Shown here: one piece after another, positions 25,616-35,086 of the stretch
Layout: every line of letters starts with the position of its first letter
How positions within the stretch are numbered: position 1 is the first letter of the stretch
NCBI GenBank assembly: GCA_026414605.1
Contig: JAOAIP010000011.1
Location: forward strand, 1-57,079
Direction: 5' to 3'
DNA: 57,079 bases
DNA from: Bacteroidia bacterium
Lineage (GTDB): Bacteria > Bacteroidota > Bacteroidia > B-17B0 > Aurantibacillaceae
Position numbers and translations under genes: made by a program
The notes under the pieces: generated by a model
The model's database searches: none
The model's input: the letters and a program-made list of their open reading frames with translations, nothing else
Told to the model about the DNA's origin: nothing

Positions 25616-26890
25616 TCAATCAATCCATTCAAAACCCGTATAAGGTACTAATACAGATGGAATTTTAATGCCCTTTTCAGTTTGATTATTTTCTAACAAG
25701 GCGGCTACGATTCTTGGTAATGCTAATGCACTGCCATTCAAACTGTGGGCTAATTGTGTTTTTCCTTTTTTATCTTTGAAACGACATTTTAAGCGATTGG
25801 TTTGAAAGGTCTCAAAATTGGAAACAGAACTTACTTCCAGCCATCTCTTTTGGGCGGCACTGTATACTTCCATATCATACGTCAAAGCAGATGCAAAACT
25901 CATATCTCCCCCACATAATTTTACAGTACGAAAAGGCAACTCTAACTTTTTTAATAATCCTGCAACATACTCACGCATTTCTTCTAATACTTCATAAGAT
26001 TTTTCAGGATGTGCGATTTGTACAATCTCCACTTTATCAAACTGATGCAAGCGATTTAATCCTCTTACATCTTTTCCATAACTACCTGCTTCTCTTCTAA
26101 AACAAGGTGTATAACCACAATTTTTAATCGGCAACTCTTCTTCTTTTAATATCACATCTCGGTAAATGTTGGTAATAGGCACTTCGGCAGTAGGTATAAG
26201 ATATAATTTATCTTCATTGACAAAATACATCTGCCCATCTTTGTCAGGTAATTGTCCTGTTCCAAAGCCACTGGCTTCATTGACCAAAATAGGGGGTTCA
26301 ATTTCTGTATAACCATTTTGAGTGGCTTGATCTAAAAAGAAATTAATAAGTGCTCTTTGAAGTTTTGCTCCTTTCCCCTTATACACAGGGAATCCTGCTC
26401 CTGTCAATTTTACTCCTGTTTCAAAATCAATAATATCATATTTGGCGGCTAAATCCCAATGACATAAGGCACTGTCGGGCAAGGAAGGTATTTCTCCGTA
26501 TTGAAATACCACTTCGTTGTCTTCTGCTGATTTTCCTTCAGGAACAGAATCGTGAGGCAGGTTAGGCAACAACACTAATACATTATGTAATTCCTGCTCA
26601 ACATCTTTCAAGATTTTATCTAACTCTGCTTCTTTGTTTTTATATTCAGTAGATTGTTGTTTTAATTTTTCGGCTTCTTCTTTTTTTCCCGATTTGAATA
26701 GTTCTCCAATTTCGCGAGAAAGTGAGTTGATTTTATTTTTTATATCATTGCTTTGTGCAATGAGTTGGCGTCTTTCTTGGTCTAAATGAATTATTTTTTC
26801 AACGAATTGTTCTGCATTTTGAAAATGTTTTTTTTGAAGTCCACGAATGGTTTTTTCTTTATTTTCAACAATAAATTGTAATTGTAGCAT
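25616..26890 (-). CDS. serS: Seryl-tRNA synthetase
   Basis: A 424-residue class II aminoacyl-tRNA synthetase that charges tRNA-Ser and tRNA-Sec. The N-terminal long coiled-coil arm that binds the tRNA variable loop spans about 25-105. Motif 2 appears as CFRREAGSYGKDVRGLNRLHQF (read in parts) and motif 3 as NGSALALPRIVAALLENNQ. A complete single gene with the normal length. It is transcribed away from the NtrY-like kinase gene's downstream end on the same strand, about 80 bases beyond it. Confidence 0.97.
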   Translation of the reverse strand: MLQLQFIVENKEKTIRGLQKKHFQNAEQFVEKIIHLDQERRQLIAQSNDIKNKINSLSREIGELFKSGKKEEAEKLKQQSTEYKNKEAELDKILKDVEQELHNVLVLLPNLPHDSVPEGKSAEDNEVVFQYGEIPSLPDSALCHWDLAAKYDIIDFETGVKLTGAGFPVYKGKGAKLQRALINFFLDQATQNGYTEIEPPILVNEASGFGTGQLPDKDGQMYFVNEDKLYLIPTAEVPITNIYRDVILKEEELPIKNCGYTPCFRREAGSYGKDVRGLNRLHQFDKVEIVQIAHPEKSYEVLEEMREYVAGLLKKLELPFRTVKLCGGDMSFASALTYDMEVYSAAQKRWLEVSSVSNFETFQTNRLKCRFKDKKGKTQLAHSLNGSALALPRIVAALLENNQTEKGIKIPSVLVPYTGFEWID

Positions 26891-26970
26891 AGTGTGTAAA
26901 TTTTTATTGAAGGTGCAAATTAAATGATTTTTTATTATTACGATGACTTAATTCAAAAGATGCTTTTATT

Positions 26971-29900
26971 TTATTTAAAATGTTTAGGAATGTCCAAGTA
27001 AAAAATAGTTCCCTGATTTATTTCGGATTCAAAGTAAATGTGGATATTTAACTTATCACACAATGTTTTTACGATGGATAAGCCCAATCCTTTGCCTGAT
27101 GTTTTAGTAGAAAATTGTGGTTCAAAAATTTTATCTTTTATGTCTTTTGGAATACCGCAACCATTATCTTGAATCATTAAGATAATTTCATTTTCTTTGT
27201 TTTGAACTTGAATTTTAATTTTTCCATTTTCATTGATGGCATCTACTGCATTATTCAACAAATTCAAAATAATGCGAGACAACAAATGTGCATCTGAATA
27301 AATAGAAATATCTTTATTTGGAATATCAAGTTGTATTTGAATGTGAGGATATTGCGTGTATTGAGTTACAATAGATTCTAATAATTGCTTCAAGTATATA
27401 AATTCACAAGAAATAGACACATCTTGGGCATAAGCAGAAAAATCTTCTGCTATTCTTGAAAGCATTTGTATTTGTTGGAGAATGGAGTTTAAAAGTTTTT
27501 GTTGAAGTGGCTGATCTTTGTTTTGACGCAATAAAAATTCAATATTAAGAAGTAATGGTGTTAATGAATTTTTAATATCGTGTGCGACTTGTTGAGCCAT
27601 TAGTTTCCACGCTTTTTCTTGTTGTTCTTTTTTTAGTGATTCTAATGCTATTTGTAATTGTTCAACAAGATGATTGTAATTTTTGACCAATTCCCCTAAT
27701 TCATCATCATAAGAATAATCTATTGGATTAAGATGCAATGGAGAATTGTTGTTTTTCAATATCGTGGAAATTCGGCGTATAGGCGATACAATATAGTTAG
27801 ACAATAAAATTCCCATCAAAAATGAAATCAAGAATAAAAGTGCGTAGATATTAAAAAGCGGCATTAATAAGTTATGCAATTGTTGTTCAACAAATATCCC
27901 TTCATCAAAAAATGATAATTCAAGAAACTTGGTTTGATGATTGGTGTTAATTGCTGCAATTAATGAAGTATACGTGTAGGTTCCAACATTTCGTTTAATA
28001 AATACAAATCTTTTATCTTTTAATAATTGTAATAATTCATTAGACAAATAGGAAGGAATCAATTTATATCTAACAAGTGTATTTGAAATGGATTGGTGGT
28101 CAATATTTCCATCGCTTTTATACATTAGATATTGATTAACATTTATTGATTTCAAATCAAAATCTTGAAGTTGTTTTAATAGCAAAACTTTTATATCACT
28201 CATTAAACTTTTTTGAATGTGTTTATAAGAAAAAATAAAGATTAAGTAAAAAGAAATAATTAAAACAAATAAAACTAAACCTGTAATTTTGTAAGAGTAT
28301 GAAACAAATTGTATAGGAAAAAAATGTCTGTGCTTAATGCTATAAAACAAGTAGAATCCAATGAGTAATAAAGATAATATGAAAATCCAATAAATTGAAA
28401 ATAAGGAAATTAAATGTTTGATTTTTTTATTGGGATAAGCAATAATGATTTGTTTATTGTTTGTATTTTTTGTCTCAAAATTATAATTTGAAAATTGTGC
28501 AAACAAACTCTGTGTATATTGATAATACTTTGGAAATGGGATATTACCGATTTTAAATTTTAAGTTTTCATTTTCATAAACTGCAACATCAAAATTTTTA
28601 AACCCTGATGGTAATTGAAAAATTTTATCCGCTAAAAACGAATAAAAAGTATTGTTTGAAAAAGGAGAAATGAATTCAAAAACACTCAATAGATATTTTT
28701 TATTTACTTTATTCAAATAATAAATAATATCTATACTATTTTCTTTGCTATTTTTATCAATAAATAGATTTTGCCAAATTTCTTTTTTATCTTGTAAGAA
28801 CTTACTTATGATCATACTATCTTCAAACAAATACCGCTTGGATAGTTGTAAATAAATAGACGCATTTTCAATTTCTTGAATGCTTTTGAAATAATCTGTA
28901 TCCAACAAAGATGTAATGTTTCGTAAATATCTGTCAATAATTTGGCATTGTTCAAATACTGCAATTTCATCTTCTGATTCAACCCAATCAAAAACTGCAT
29001 TTATCTTTTGATGCAACGATTTATTTTGATAGTGAAAAACTAAATAACTTGTTATAATCAATAAAATAAGCAACACAGATCCATATTGATAGAGTGAATG
29101 TTTTTTTGACCAATAGAGATATTGAACAATTAAATAAGATAAATAAACTATGAGTAAAAAAATGAGTAGCAAAGCAAATAATGTATAAGTTATATGAGTA
29201 TAGTTGTAAAATAAAACATCAATTATATCTATTGTAAAACTGGAGTGTTGTGTGATTAAATAAATACATAACCAAAGCAAAAATAAACCTATCAAAATAA
29301 CTATCACATTGTATAATTTATTTTTCTTCTGAAATACATTGTATGAAAACACCATAAACAATAATACATTCAGAACAATATCGCCTAAATACTGAAAAAA
29401 CAAGAAATTTGGAACAGCATAAATTTTCACATCAAATAACATTGAATCTGCAAGTAAAGGTAGAGGCATCCATTTGTAAAACAAAAATCTAATAATCAAA
29501 ACGATTATTAAACCAACAAGTTCTGGTAGTACCAAAAATTTACATCGTAACAAAAAAACATAAACTATTAAACACCAAAGTATAAACAATATTGCATTTA
29601 AATGAACAAGGCATTCATTTTTATATTTTGGGGAATAGACAATTTTTATTGGTAAAACATCATTTTGAATTTTTATATCCCTTGCGTTTTTGTCATATTC
29701 TAATTTATAATCATCAGGAATATCAAGGCAAGTAGCATAATGATCTTTCAAATACTCATTATTAACGGGATACAGATACTTTATTTTTACTACATAATGC
29801 AAATTATTGTTTTTAATAATCCAATACCAACCTGTATTATTAACAATAAACGATTGATTAAAAAGTTCTTGAATATCATTAATGCCCCAATCCGACAAAG

Positions 29901-30108
29901 CATAAATCTTGGATTTATCAATCTTTTCTATCACTATAACATTATCCAAAGATGATGAAGCAGATATTACATTTTCCTTTAAATGCTTGAATTTATCTTG
30001 AACAAATACAGCAGCACTTTCTTTTGTATTGTGATTAATTTTATCTAATCCCCAAATAAATGCTAATGATGCAAGAGAATACACAAAATATAATACCCAT
30101 CTATTCAT
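26971..30108 (-). CDS. NtrY-like sensor histidine kinase with long polytopic N-terminus
   Basis: A 1045-residue membrane kinase. The ATG at 30108 (MNRWVLYF) is preferred since 31 codons upstream of it look non-coding. The N-terminal 750 residues contain a first helix, an extracytoplasmic segment, a run of about eight hydrophobic helices, another long soluble segment and two more helices. A HAMP-like linker (IVSPIRRIS onward) leads to the phospho-acceptor His843 in QQVAHDIKNSLTP. The ATPase domain shows LLNNAVDA, DNGCGI and GKGLGLSI. The kinase part is NtrY-like; the sensor part is unlike NtrY in size. No response regulator is adjacent. Divergent from trxB. Confidence 0.87.
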   Translation of the reverse strand: MNRWVLYFVYSLASLAFIWGLDKINHNTKESAAVFVQDKFKHLKENVISASSSLDNVIVIEKIDKSKIYALSDWGINDIQELFNQSFIVNNTGWYWIIKNNNLHYVVKIKYLYPVNNEYLKDHYATCLDIPDDYKLEYDKNARDIKIQNDVLPIKIVYSPKYKNECLVHLNAILFILWCLIVYVFLLRCKFLVLPELVGLIIVLIIRFLFYKWMPLPLLADSMLFDVKIYAVPNFLFFQYLGDIVLNVLLFMVFSYNVFQKKNKLYNVIVILIGLFLLWLCIYLITQHSSFTIDIIDVLFYNYTHITYTLFALLLIFLLIVYLSYLIVQYLYWSKKHSLYQYGSVLLILLIITSYLVFHYQNKSLHQKINAVFDWVESEDEIAVFEQCQIIDRYLRNITSLLDTDYFKSIQEIENASIYLQLSKRYLFEDSMIISKFLQDKKEIWQNLFIDKNSKENSIDIIYYLNKVNKKYLLSVFEFISPFSNNTFYSFLADKIFQLPSGFKNFDVAVYENENLKFKIGNIPFPKYYQYTQSLFAQFSNYNFETKNTNNKQIIIAYPNKKIKHLISLFSIYWIFILSLLLIGFYLFYSIKHRHFFPIQFVSYSYKITGLVLFVLIISFYLIFIFSYKHIQKSLMSDIKVLLLKQLQDFDLKSINVNQYLMYKSDGNIDHQSISNTLVRYKLIPSYLSNELLQLLKDKRFVFIKRNVGTYTYTSLIAAINTNHQTKFLELSFFDEGIFVEQQLHNLLMPLFNIYALLFLISFLMGILLSNYIVSPIRRISTILKNNNSPLHLNPIDYSYDDELGELVKNYNHLVEQLQIALESLKKEQQEKAWKLMAQQVAHDIKNSLTPLLLNIEFLLRQNKDQPLQQKLLNSILQQIQMLSRIAEDFSAYAQDVSISCEFIYLKQLLESIVTQYTQYPHIQIQLDIPNKDISIYSDAHLLSRIILNLLNNAVDAINENGKIKIQVQNKENEIILMIQDNGCGIPKDIKDKIFEPQFSTKTSGKGLGLSIVKTLCDKLNIHIYFESEINQGTIFYLDIPKHFK

Positions 30109-30186
30109 ACGACTGAACAAAGGTCTATAATTATTATTTAAACTGCAATAGAAATTTTTGATAGTGATTAAACTTAAACAAATGCT

Positions 30187-30194
30187 TACTTTTG
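30187..30194 (+). promoter_or_regulatory. -7 promoter element for trxB
   Basis: TACTTTTG is an exact TAnnTTTG match, ending 18 bases before the trxB start. A TTTG at 30157-30160 lies 26 bases upstream, which is too far for the usual -33 spacing. Confidence 0.6.
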
Positions 30195-30212
30195 CACCCA
30201 AATTAAAAAATT

Positions 30213-31160
30213 ATGATCAACACACAAAATTCTATTGAAAAATGTATCATTATCGGATCTGGTCCTGCAGGATATACAGCGGCTATTTATGCAGCTCGTG
30301 CAGCATTAAATCCATTATTAATATCAGGATTGCAAGTCGGAGGACAATTAACAACAACTACTGAAGTAGAGAACTATCCAGGATATCCTGAAGGTATTAT
30401 GGGACCTCAAATGATGGAGGATTTTAGAAAACAAGCCGAAAGATTTGGCACCCGGTTTCACTATGCCTCTGTTACAAAGGTTGATTTTACTGGACCTATA
30501 CATAAACTATATACAGATGATGGTAAAGAATTTTTAGCATATACTGTAATAATAGCCACAGGGGCTTCTGCAAAATGGCTGGGATTAGAAAGTGAACAAA
30601 GATTAAACGGAATGGGCGTATCTGCCTGTGCAGTGTGCGATGGATTTTTCTTCAAAGGTCAAGATGTAGCAATAGTAGGTGCAGGAGATACTGCTGCCGA
30701 AGAAGCAACTTATTTGGCTAAATTATGCAATAAAGTGTATATGTTGGTGCGTAGTGATAAAATGAGAGCCAGCAAAGCAATGCAAGAAAGAGTATTTAAA
30801 ACTCCTAATATAGAAGTATTGTGGAATACTGAAACTCAAGAAATTTTGGGAGAAAATAGCGTTACAGGTGTTCTTGTCAAAAACAATAAAACAGGTGAGA
30901 TAAAAGAATTAAAAGTTACAGGATTTTTCGTGGCTATTGGACACAAGCCCAATAGTGATCCTTTCAAAGGATGGTTGGATATGGACGAACAGGGATACAT
31001 TAAGACAATTCCTGGTAGTACTAAAACCAATATCAAAGGTGTATTTGCAGCAGGTGATGTGCAAGACAAAGTATATCGTCAAGCGGTAACTGCCGCCGGA
31101 AGTGGTTGTATGTCAGCACTCGATGCAGAAAGATATTTAGCAGAAATGGATATGCATTAA
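30213..31160 (+). CDS. trxB: Thioredoxin reductase
   Basis: A 315-residue NADPH-dependent flavoprotein that reduces thioredoxin. FAD binding is by GSGPAGYTAAIYAARA (about 14-29), the redox pair is CAVC in SACAVCDGFFF near residue 140, NADPH binding is by VGAGDTAAEEATYLA, and the final FAD motif is GVFAAGDVQDKVYRQAVTAAGSG in parts. Length and motifs are those of low-molecular-weight bacterial TrxB. It has its own promoter and is monocistronic, followed by a 472-base gap. Confidence 0.97.
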   Translation: MINTQNSIEKCIIIGSGPAGYTAAIYAARAALNPLLISGLQVGGQLTTTTEVENYPGYPEGIMGPQMMEDFRKQAERFGTRFHYASVTKVDFTGPIHKLYTDDGKEFLAYTVIIATGASAKWLGLESEQRLNGMGVSACAVCDGFFFKGQDVAIVGAGDTAAEEATYLAKLCNKVYMLVRSDKMRASKAMQERVFKTPNIEVLWNTETQEILGENSVTGVLVKNNKTGEIKELKVTGFFVAIGHKPNSDPFKGWLDMDEQGYIKTIPGSTKTNIKGVFAAGDVQDKVYRQAVTAAGSGCMSALDAERYLAEMDMH

Positions 31161-31632
31161 AACCTTATTATTCAATAAAATTGTAAGATAAAAAGAGGTT
31201 AGTTTTAATTAACTAACGAATATTATCTATTAACTATATTTGAGAAGGATTGTCAAATTGATATTTGACACTTTAATTTATTGATTTTATTTGCAATTTA
31301 AAGTATTGTAATTCTTTATTTTAAAAGTGAATAGAGTTTTTGCCTTTTCTTTTTTATCTGTTTATTCTTTTAATTTAAATACAAAGCGGCATAATAAAAT
31401 CCATAAAAAACTCTACGTAGATGTTTTTATAGATAAATAATCCAAGAACTCTCTTTATTAACTCTTAGGAAATATTATGTGTTCATTGTTTTAAAGTTTT
31501 AATCTTAATAATAATTTCATTTTAAGTTGCATAGTTTTATCCGCACAATTTCTCCCCAAAAAGTTTGCCAAAAATAATGTAATTTGCTGCCTGAAAAAAT
31601 ATAACTATACTATCATTTTTACTAATTATTAT
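31161..31632. other. 472-base intergenic region with several inverted repeats
   Basis: No gene or tRNA is apparent. Structured elements are GTTAGTT/AACTAAC (31198-31217, six-base loop) and TGTCAAAT/ATTTGACA (31251-31270, four-base loop). A near-palindrome, AAAAACTCTAC/GTAGATGTTTTT, lies around 31406-31428; its left arm can also pair with AGAGTTTTT at 31333-31341. The hairpins nearest trxB may terminate its transcript. The rest could hold a small RNA, an untranslated leader for purK, or nothing. Confidence 0.45.
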
Positions 31633-32772
31633 ATGAGTGCTTTTAATCAAAAAAAAATAGGTATTTTAGGAGGAGGACAATTAGGAAAAATGTTGCTTCA
31701 AAAAGCAATGGATTTTGATCTTAATGTATATGTTTTAGATCCTGATACCACGGCACCTTGCAAATACATCACTCCAAACTTTGTAAAAGGGGACTTTAAA
31801 GATTTTGATGACGTTTATCATTTTGGAAAAAAGATGGATCTTTTAACCATTGAAATTGAGAATGTCAATATTGATGCGCTTAAAAAACTTCAACAAGAAG
31901 GAAAAGAAATATATCCATCTCCTGAAATTATTGAACTCATTCAAGATAAGGGCTTGCAAAAAATTTTTTATCAAAAAAATGGAATTCCTACTGCCGATTT
32001 TTTTCTCGTTGAAAATAAACAACAAATTGAAAAATATCTGGACTATTTACCTTTCTTTCAAAAAATAAGAAGAGGTGGCTACGATGGAAAAGGAGTTCGT
32101 AAAATAACCAACAAACAACACCTTGATAATGCTTTTGATAGTCCAAGTGTATTGGAAAGAATGGTAGACGTGGATAAAGAAATTAGCGTTATTGTGGCTC
32201 GCAACGCATCAGGCGAAATGGCTTGCTTCCCTGCTGTAGAAAGTGTATTTAATCCTCAAGCCCATCTTGTAGATTATTTGGTGTGCCCCGCTTCTATTTC
32301 TCAAAAAACAATAGAACAAGCAGAACAAATAGCCAAGCGAATAGCCGAACAACTTCAACTTGTTGGTGTTTTAGCCGTAGAATATTTTTTTACTAAAGAT
32401 GGAAAATTATTAGTCAATGAAATGGCACCTCGTGTGCATAATTCAGGACATCATACTATTGAGGCCTGTGTAACATCTCAATTTGAACAGCATTGGCGGG
32501 CTATTTTAAACTTCCCATTAGGCGATACCTCTCTCATTCGTCCTGCTGTAATGGTGAATTTGCTTGGTTCAGAAGGATTTGAAGGCAATGCTTTTTATGT
32601 TGGGATTGAAAATATCTTGAAATACAGCGGCGTGTATCCGCATTTGTATGGGAAAAAACAAGTGAAAGCATTCAGAAAAATGGGGCACATCACCATTACA
32701 GACAAGACCTTAATGGCAGCACTTAAAAAAGCCAAAAAAATAAAAGAAATGATTCAAGTAACTGCTTTATAA
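31633..32772 (+). CDS. purK: 5-(carboxyamino)imidazole ribonucleotide synthase
   Basis: A 379-residue ATP-grasp enzyme of purine synthesis that carboxylates AIR to N5-CAIR using ATP and bicarbonate. The N-terminal GILGGGQLGKMLLQKA motif (about 9-24), YVLDPDTTAPC, the ATP-grasp KIRRGGYDGKGV, the metal-binding NEMAPRVHNSGHHTIEA near 257-273, and LPLGDTS-like NFPLGDTSLI all fit PurK. No purE is adjacent. Its start lies at the end of the long intergenic region. Confidence 0.96.
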   Translation: MSAFNQKKIGILGGGQLGKMLLQKAMDFDLNVYVLDPDTTAPCKYITPNFVKGDFKDFDDVYHFGKKMDLLTIEIENVNIDALKKLQQEGKEIYPSPEIIELIQDKGLQKIFYQKNGIPTADFFLVENKQQIEKYLDYLPFFQKIRRGGYDGKGVRKITNKQHLDNAFDSPSVLERMVDVDKEISVIVARNASGEMACFPAVESVFNPQAHLVDYLVCPASISQKTIEQAEQIAKRIAEQLQLVGVLAVEYFFTKDGKLLVNEMAPRVHNSGHHTIEACVTSQFEQHWRAILNFPLGDTSLIRPAVMVNLLGSEGFEGNAFYVGIENILKYSGVYPHLYGKKQVKAFRKMGHITITDKTLMAALKKAKKIKEMIQVTAL

Positions 32773-32780
32773 CATTGATT

Positions 32781-32891
32781 ATGGATGAATTAATTACAGG
32801 AATACTATTCGTAGCCGCAGTGATCTACTTAGTAATGCGATGGAAAAATAAACCTACTTGTTCTAATGATTCAAAATGCTGTAAAAAATAA
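32781..32891 (+). CDS. Small Cys-rich single-helix membrane protein
   Basis: A 36-codon open frame begins with ATG 8 bases after the purK stop. The product has an acidic start (MDEL), one hydrophobic helix (ITGILFVAAVIYLVM), a basic stop-transfer (RWKNK) and a Cys-containing tail (CSNDSKCCKK). This layout resembles the small FeoB-associated Cys-rich membrane proteins of Bacteroidota, though no feoB is in the window. The pattern is unlikely by chance, but the reading frame is short. Confidence 0.55.
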   Translation: MDELITGILFVAAVIYLVMRWKNKPTCSNDSKCCKK

Positions 32892-32989
32892 TTTATGCAA
32901 ATAATTTTACTAATACATCTACAAAATAAATAACTAAACAATATAAATAATTTGCAATTACATAGTTGCTTTTACCAAAATATTAAATT

Positions 32990-35086
32990 ATGAAAAAGCC
33001 CTTTATTCCTCATATAAATAGAGAGTTGAGTTGGCTTTCTTTTAATGAAAGAGTATTACAAGAAGCCGAAGACAAGAGAAATCCTTTGTTAGAGCGATTA
33101 CGATTTTTAGGCATATTTAGTAATAATAGAGATGAATTTTATCGTGTGCGAGTAGCCACTGTCAAGCGATTGATGAAATTAGGACACAAAGCAATAGAAA
33201 TCTATGGCGAAGATCCTGAAATATTATTGAAACAATTACAAAACAAAGTATTAGCACAACAACAAAAGTTTGATAATTTATACTTGTCTATATTAGAAGA
33301 ATTGAAAGAAAATGATATTTACATCATCAATGAAAAAGAATTGTTGGAAGAACATAAAAAGTTTGTAAAAGATTTTTTTCATAATGAAGTAATGCCTTCT
33401 TTATTCCCAATTTTAATTGATCCTAAACGTGAATTTCCGTTCTTAAAAGACAAATATGGTTATTTGTATATTAAGTTAGTTTCAAAGCATTTTCCAACAC
33501 AAATTAAATATGCTTTAATTGAAGTACCGACAAAAGTATTGAGCCGTTTTGTGATTTTACCCGAGATAAAAAATAAAAAATACATTATCTTATTAGACGA
33601 TGTAATTCGTTTTAATTTAAATGAAATTTTTTCGGTATTTGGATATACTTGTGTTGGAGCATATAACATCAAACTTACAAGAGATGCAGAATTAGAAATT
33701 GACAATGATCTTAGTGAAAGTATTTTAGAAAAAGTAAGTAAAGGACTCAAAGATCGTCAAAAAGGGAATCCTGTTCGCTTTGTTTATGACAAAGAAATGC
33801 CCGAAGATATGTTGAATTTCATTATGAAAAAATTAGGAATGTCTAAAAACAAAGATAGTGTCATTCCAGGGGGAAGATATCACAACTTTAAGGATTTTAT
33901 AAACTTCCCTACCTTAGGATTAAATCACTTAACGTTTCAAAATCCACCGCCCATTGATATTCCTGAGTTAGACGAACTCAAAACTCCTATTATAGATTAT
34001 ATCTTAAAAAAAGATTTACTCTTACATTTTCCTTATGAGTCCTATAATTATTTAATTAAAATACTTCAAGAAGCATCTATTGATCCACGTGTTCAAAGCA
34101 TTCAAATTACATTATACAGATTAGCCGAATCCTCACGAATTGCCAATGCTCTTATTAATGCTATTAAAAATGGTAAAAAAGTTACAGCCGTCGTAGAATT
34201 ACAAGCAAGATTTGATGAAGAACACAATATCTATTGGGCTGAAAAATTAAAAGAAGAAGGGGCAGAAGTCATTTATGGAGTAAGGGGATTAAAAGTACAT
34301 TCAAAATTGTTTTTAATAACAGGCAAAAACAAAAATCAACACTTTAAAATTGCACACATTGGCACAGGTAATTTTAATGAAAAAACGGCTCGTGTCTATA
34401 CAGATCTTTCTTTAATTACAGCCCATAAAGGCATTTGCAAAGATGTTGAAACGGTTTTTAATTTTTATAGAGATAATCTCAAAATAGGGGAATATAAACA
34501 TCTTGTTGTTTCGCCTTTTTCAATGCGAAAAGAATTTACTCGGTTAATTTATAAAGAAATTAAAAATGCTCAAAAGGGCTTGCCTGCTCAAATCACATTA
34601 AAGTTAAATAATTTAGTAGATAAAGAAATGATTGGACATTTATACAAAGCATCACAAGCAGGTGTAAAAATTAATCTTATTGTTCGCAGTGCTTGTTCTT
34701 TAGTTACAGAATTGCCGGGATATAGTGATAATATAACGGCTTATAGTATTGTAGATAAATATCTTGAACACGCTCGTGTGTTTATTTTTCATAATAATGG
34801 AAATGAAAAGATATTCATTTCCTCTGCTGACTGGATGACCCGAAATCTTGACCATCGTAGCGAAGTAGCCACGCCTATTTATGATGAAAAAATAAAAAAA
34901 GTTATCAAAGATTTAATAGACATTCAACTAAAAGGAAATCAAAAAGTGCGAATAATAGACAGACACCAAACCAACAAATACAAAGAAAAAAAGCCGGGTG
35001 AACCAATTATTCGTGTGCAAGACAAAACCTATGAGTACTTAAATAATTTAGTGCATTCAAGAGAAACCAAAATAAAATTAGTATGA
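32990..35086 (+). CDS. ppk1: Polyphosphate kinase 1
   Basis: A 698-residue PPK1, which reversibly polymerises ATP gamma-phosphate into polyphosphate, usually at the membrane. The N domain begins NRELSWLSFNERVLQEA, and the head domain with FLGIFSNNRDEFYRVRVA follows. The catalytic autophosphorylated histidine is His437 in KVHSKLFL and the second active-site histidine is His594 in LEHARVFIF. IGTGNFNEKTARVYTDLSL (in parts) is the phosphate-binding signature. Full length and intact. The stop overlaps the ATG of the exopolyphosphatase gene (ATGA). Confidence 0.97.
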   Translation: MKKPFIPHINRELSWLSFNERVLQEAEDKRNPLLERLRFLGIFSNNRDEFYRVRVATVKRLMKLGHKAIEIYGEDPEILLKQLQNKVLAQQQKFDNLYLSILEELKENDIYIINEKELLEEHKKFVKDFFHNEVMPSLFPILIDPKREFPFLKDKYGYLYIKLVSKHFPTQIKYALIEVPTKVLSRFVILPEIKNKKYIILLDDVIRFNLNEIFSVFGYTCVGAYNIKLTRDAELEIDNDLSESILEKVSKGLKDRQKGNPVRFVYDKEMPEDMLNFIMKKLGMSKNKDSVIPGGRYHNFKDFINFPTLGLNHLTFQNPPPIDIPELDELKTPIIDYILKKDLLLHFPYESYNYLIKILQEASIDPRVQSIQITLYRLAESSRIANALINAIKNGKKVTAVVELQARFDEEHNIYWAEKLKEEGAEVIYGVRGLKVHSKLFLITGKNKNQHFKIAHIGTGNFNEKTARVYTDLSLITAHKGICKDVETVFNFYRDNLKIGEYKHLVVSPFSMRKEFTRLIYKEIKNAQKGLPAQITLKLNNLVDKEMIGHLYKASQAGVKINLIVRSACSLVTELPGYSDNITAYSIVDKYLEHARVFIFHNNGNEKIFISSADWMTRNLDHRSEVATPIYDEKIKKVIKDLIDIQLKGNQKVRIIDRHQTNKYKEKKPGEPIIRVQDKTYEYLNNLVHSRETKIKLV

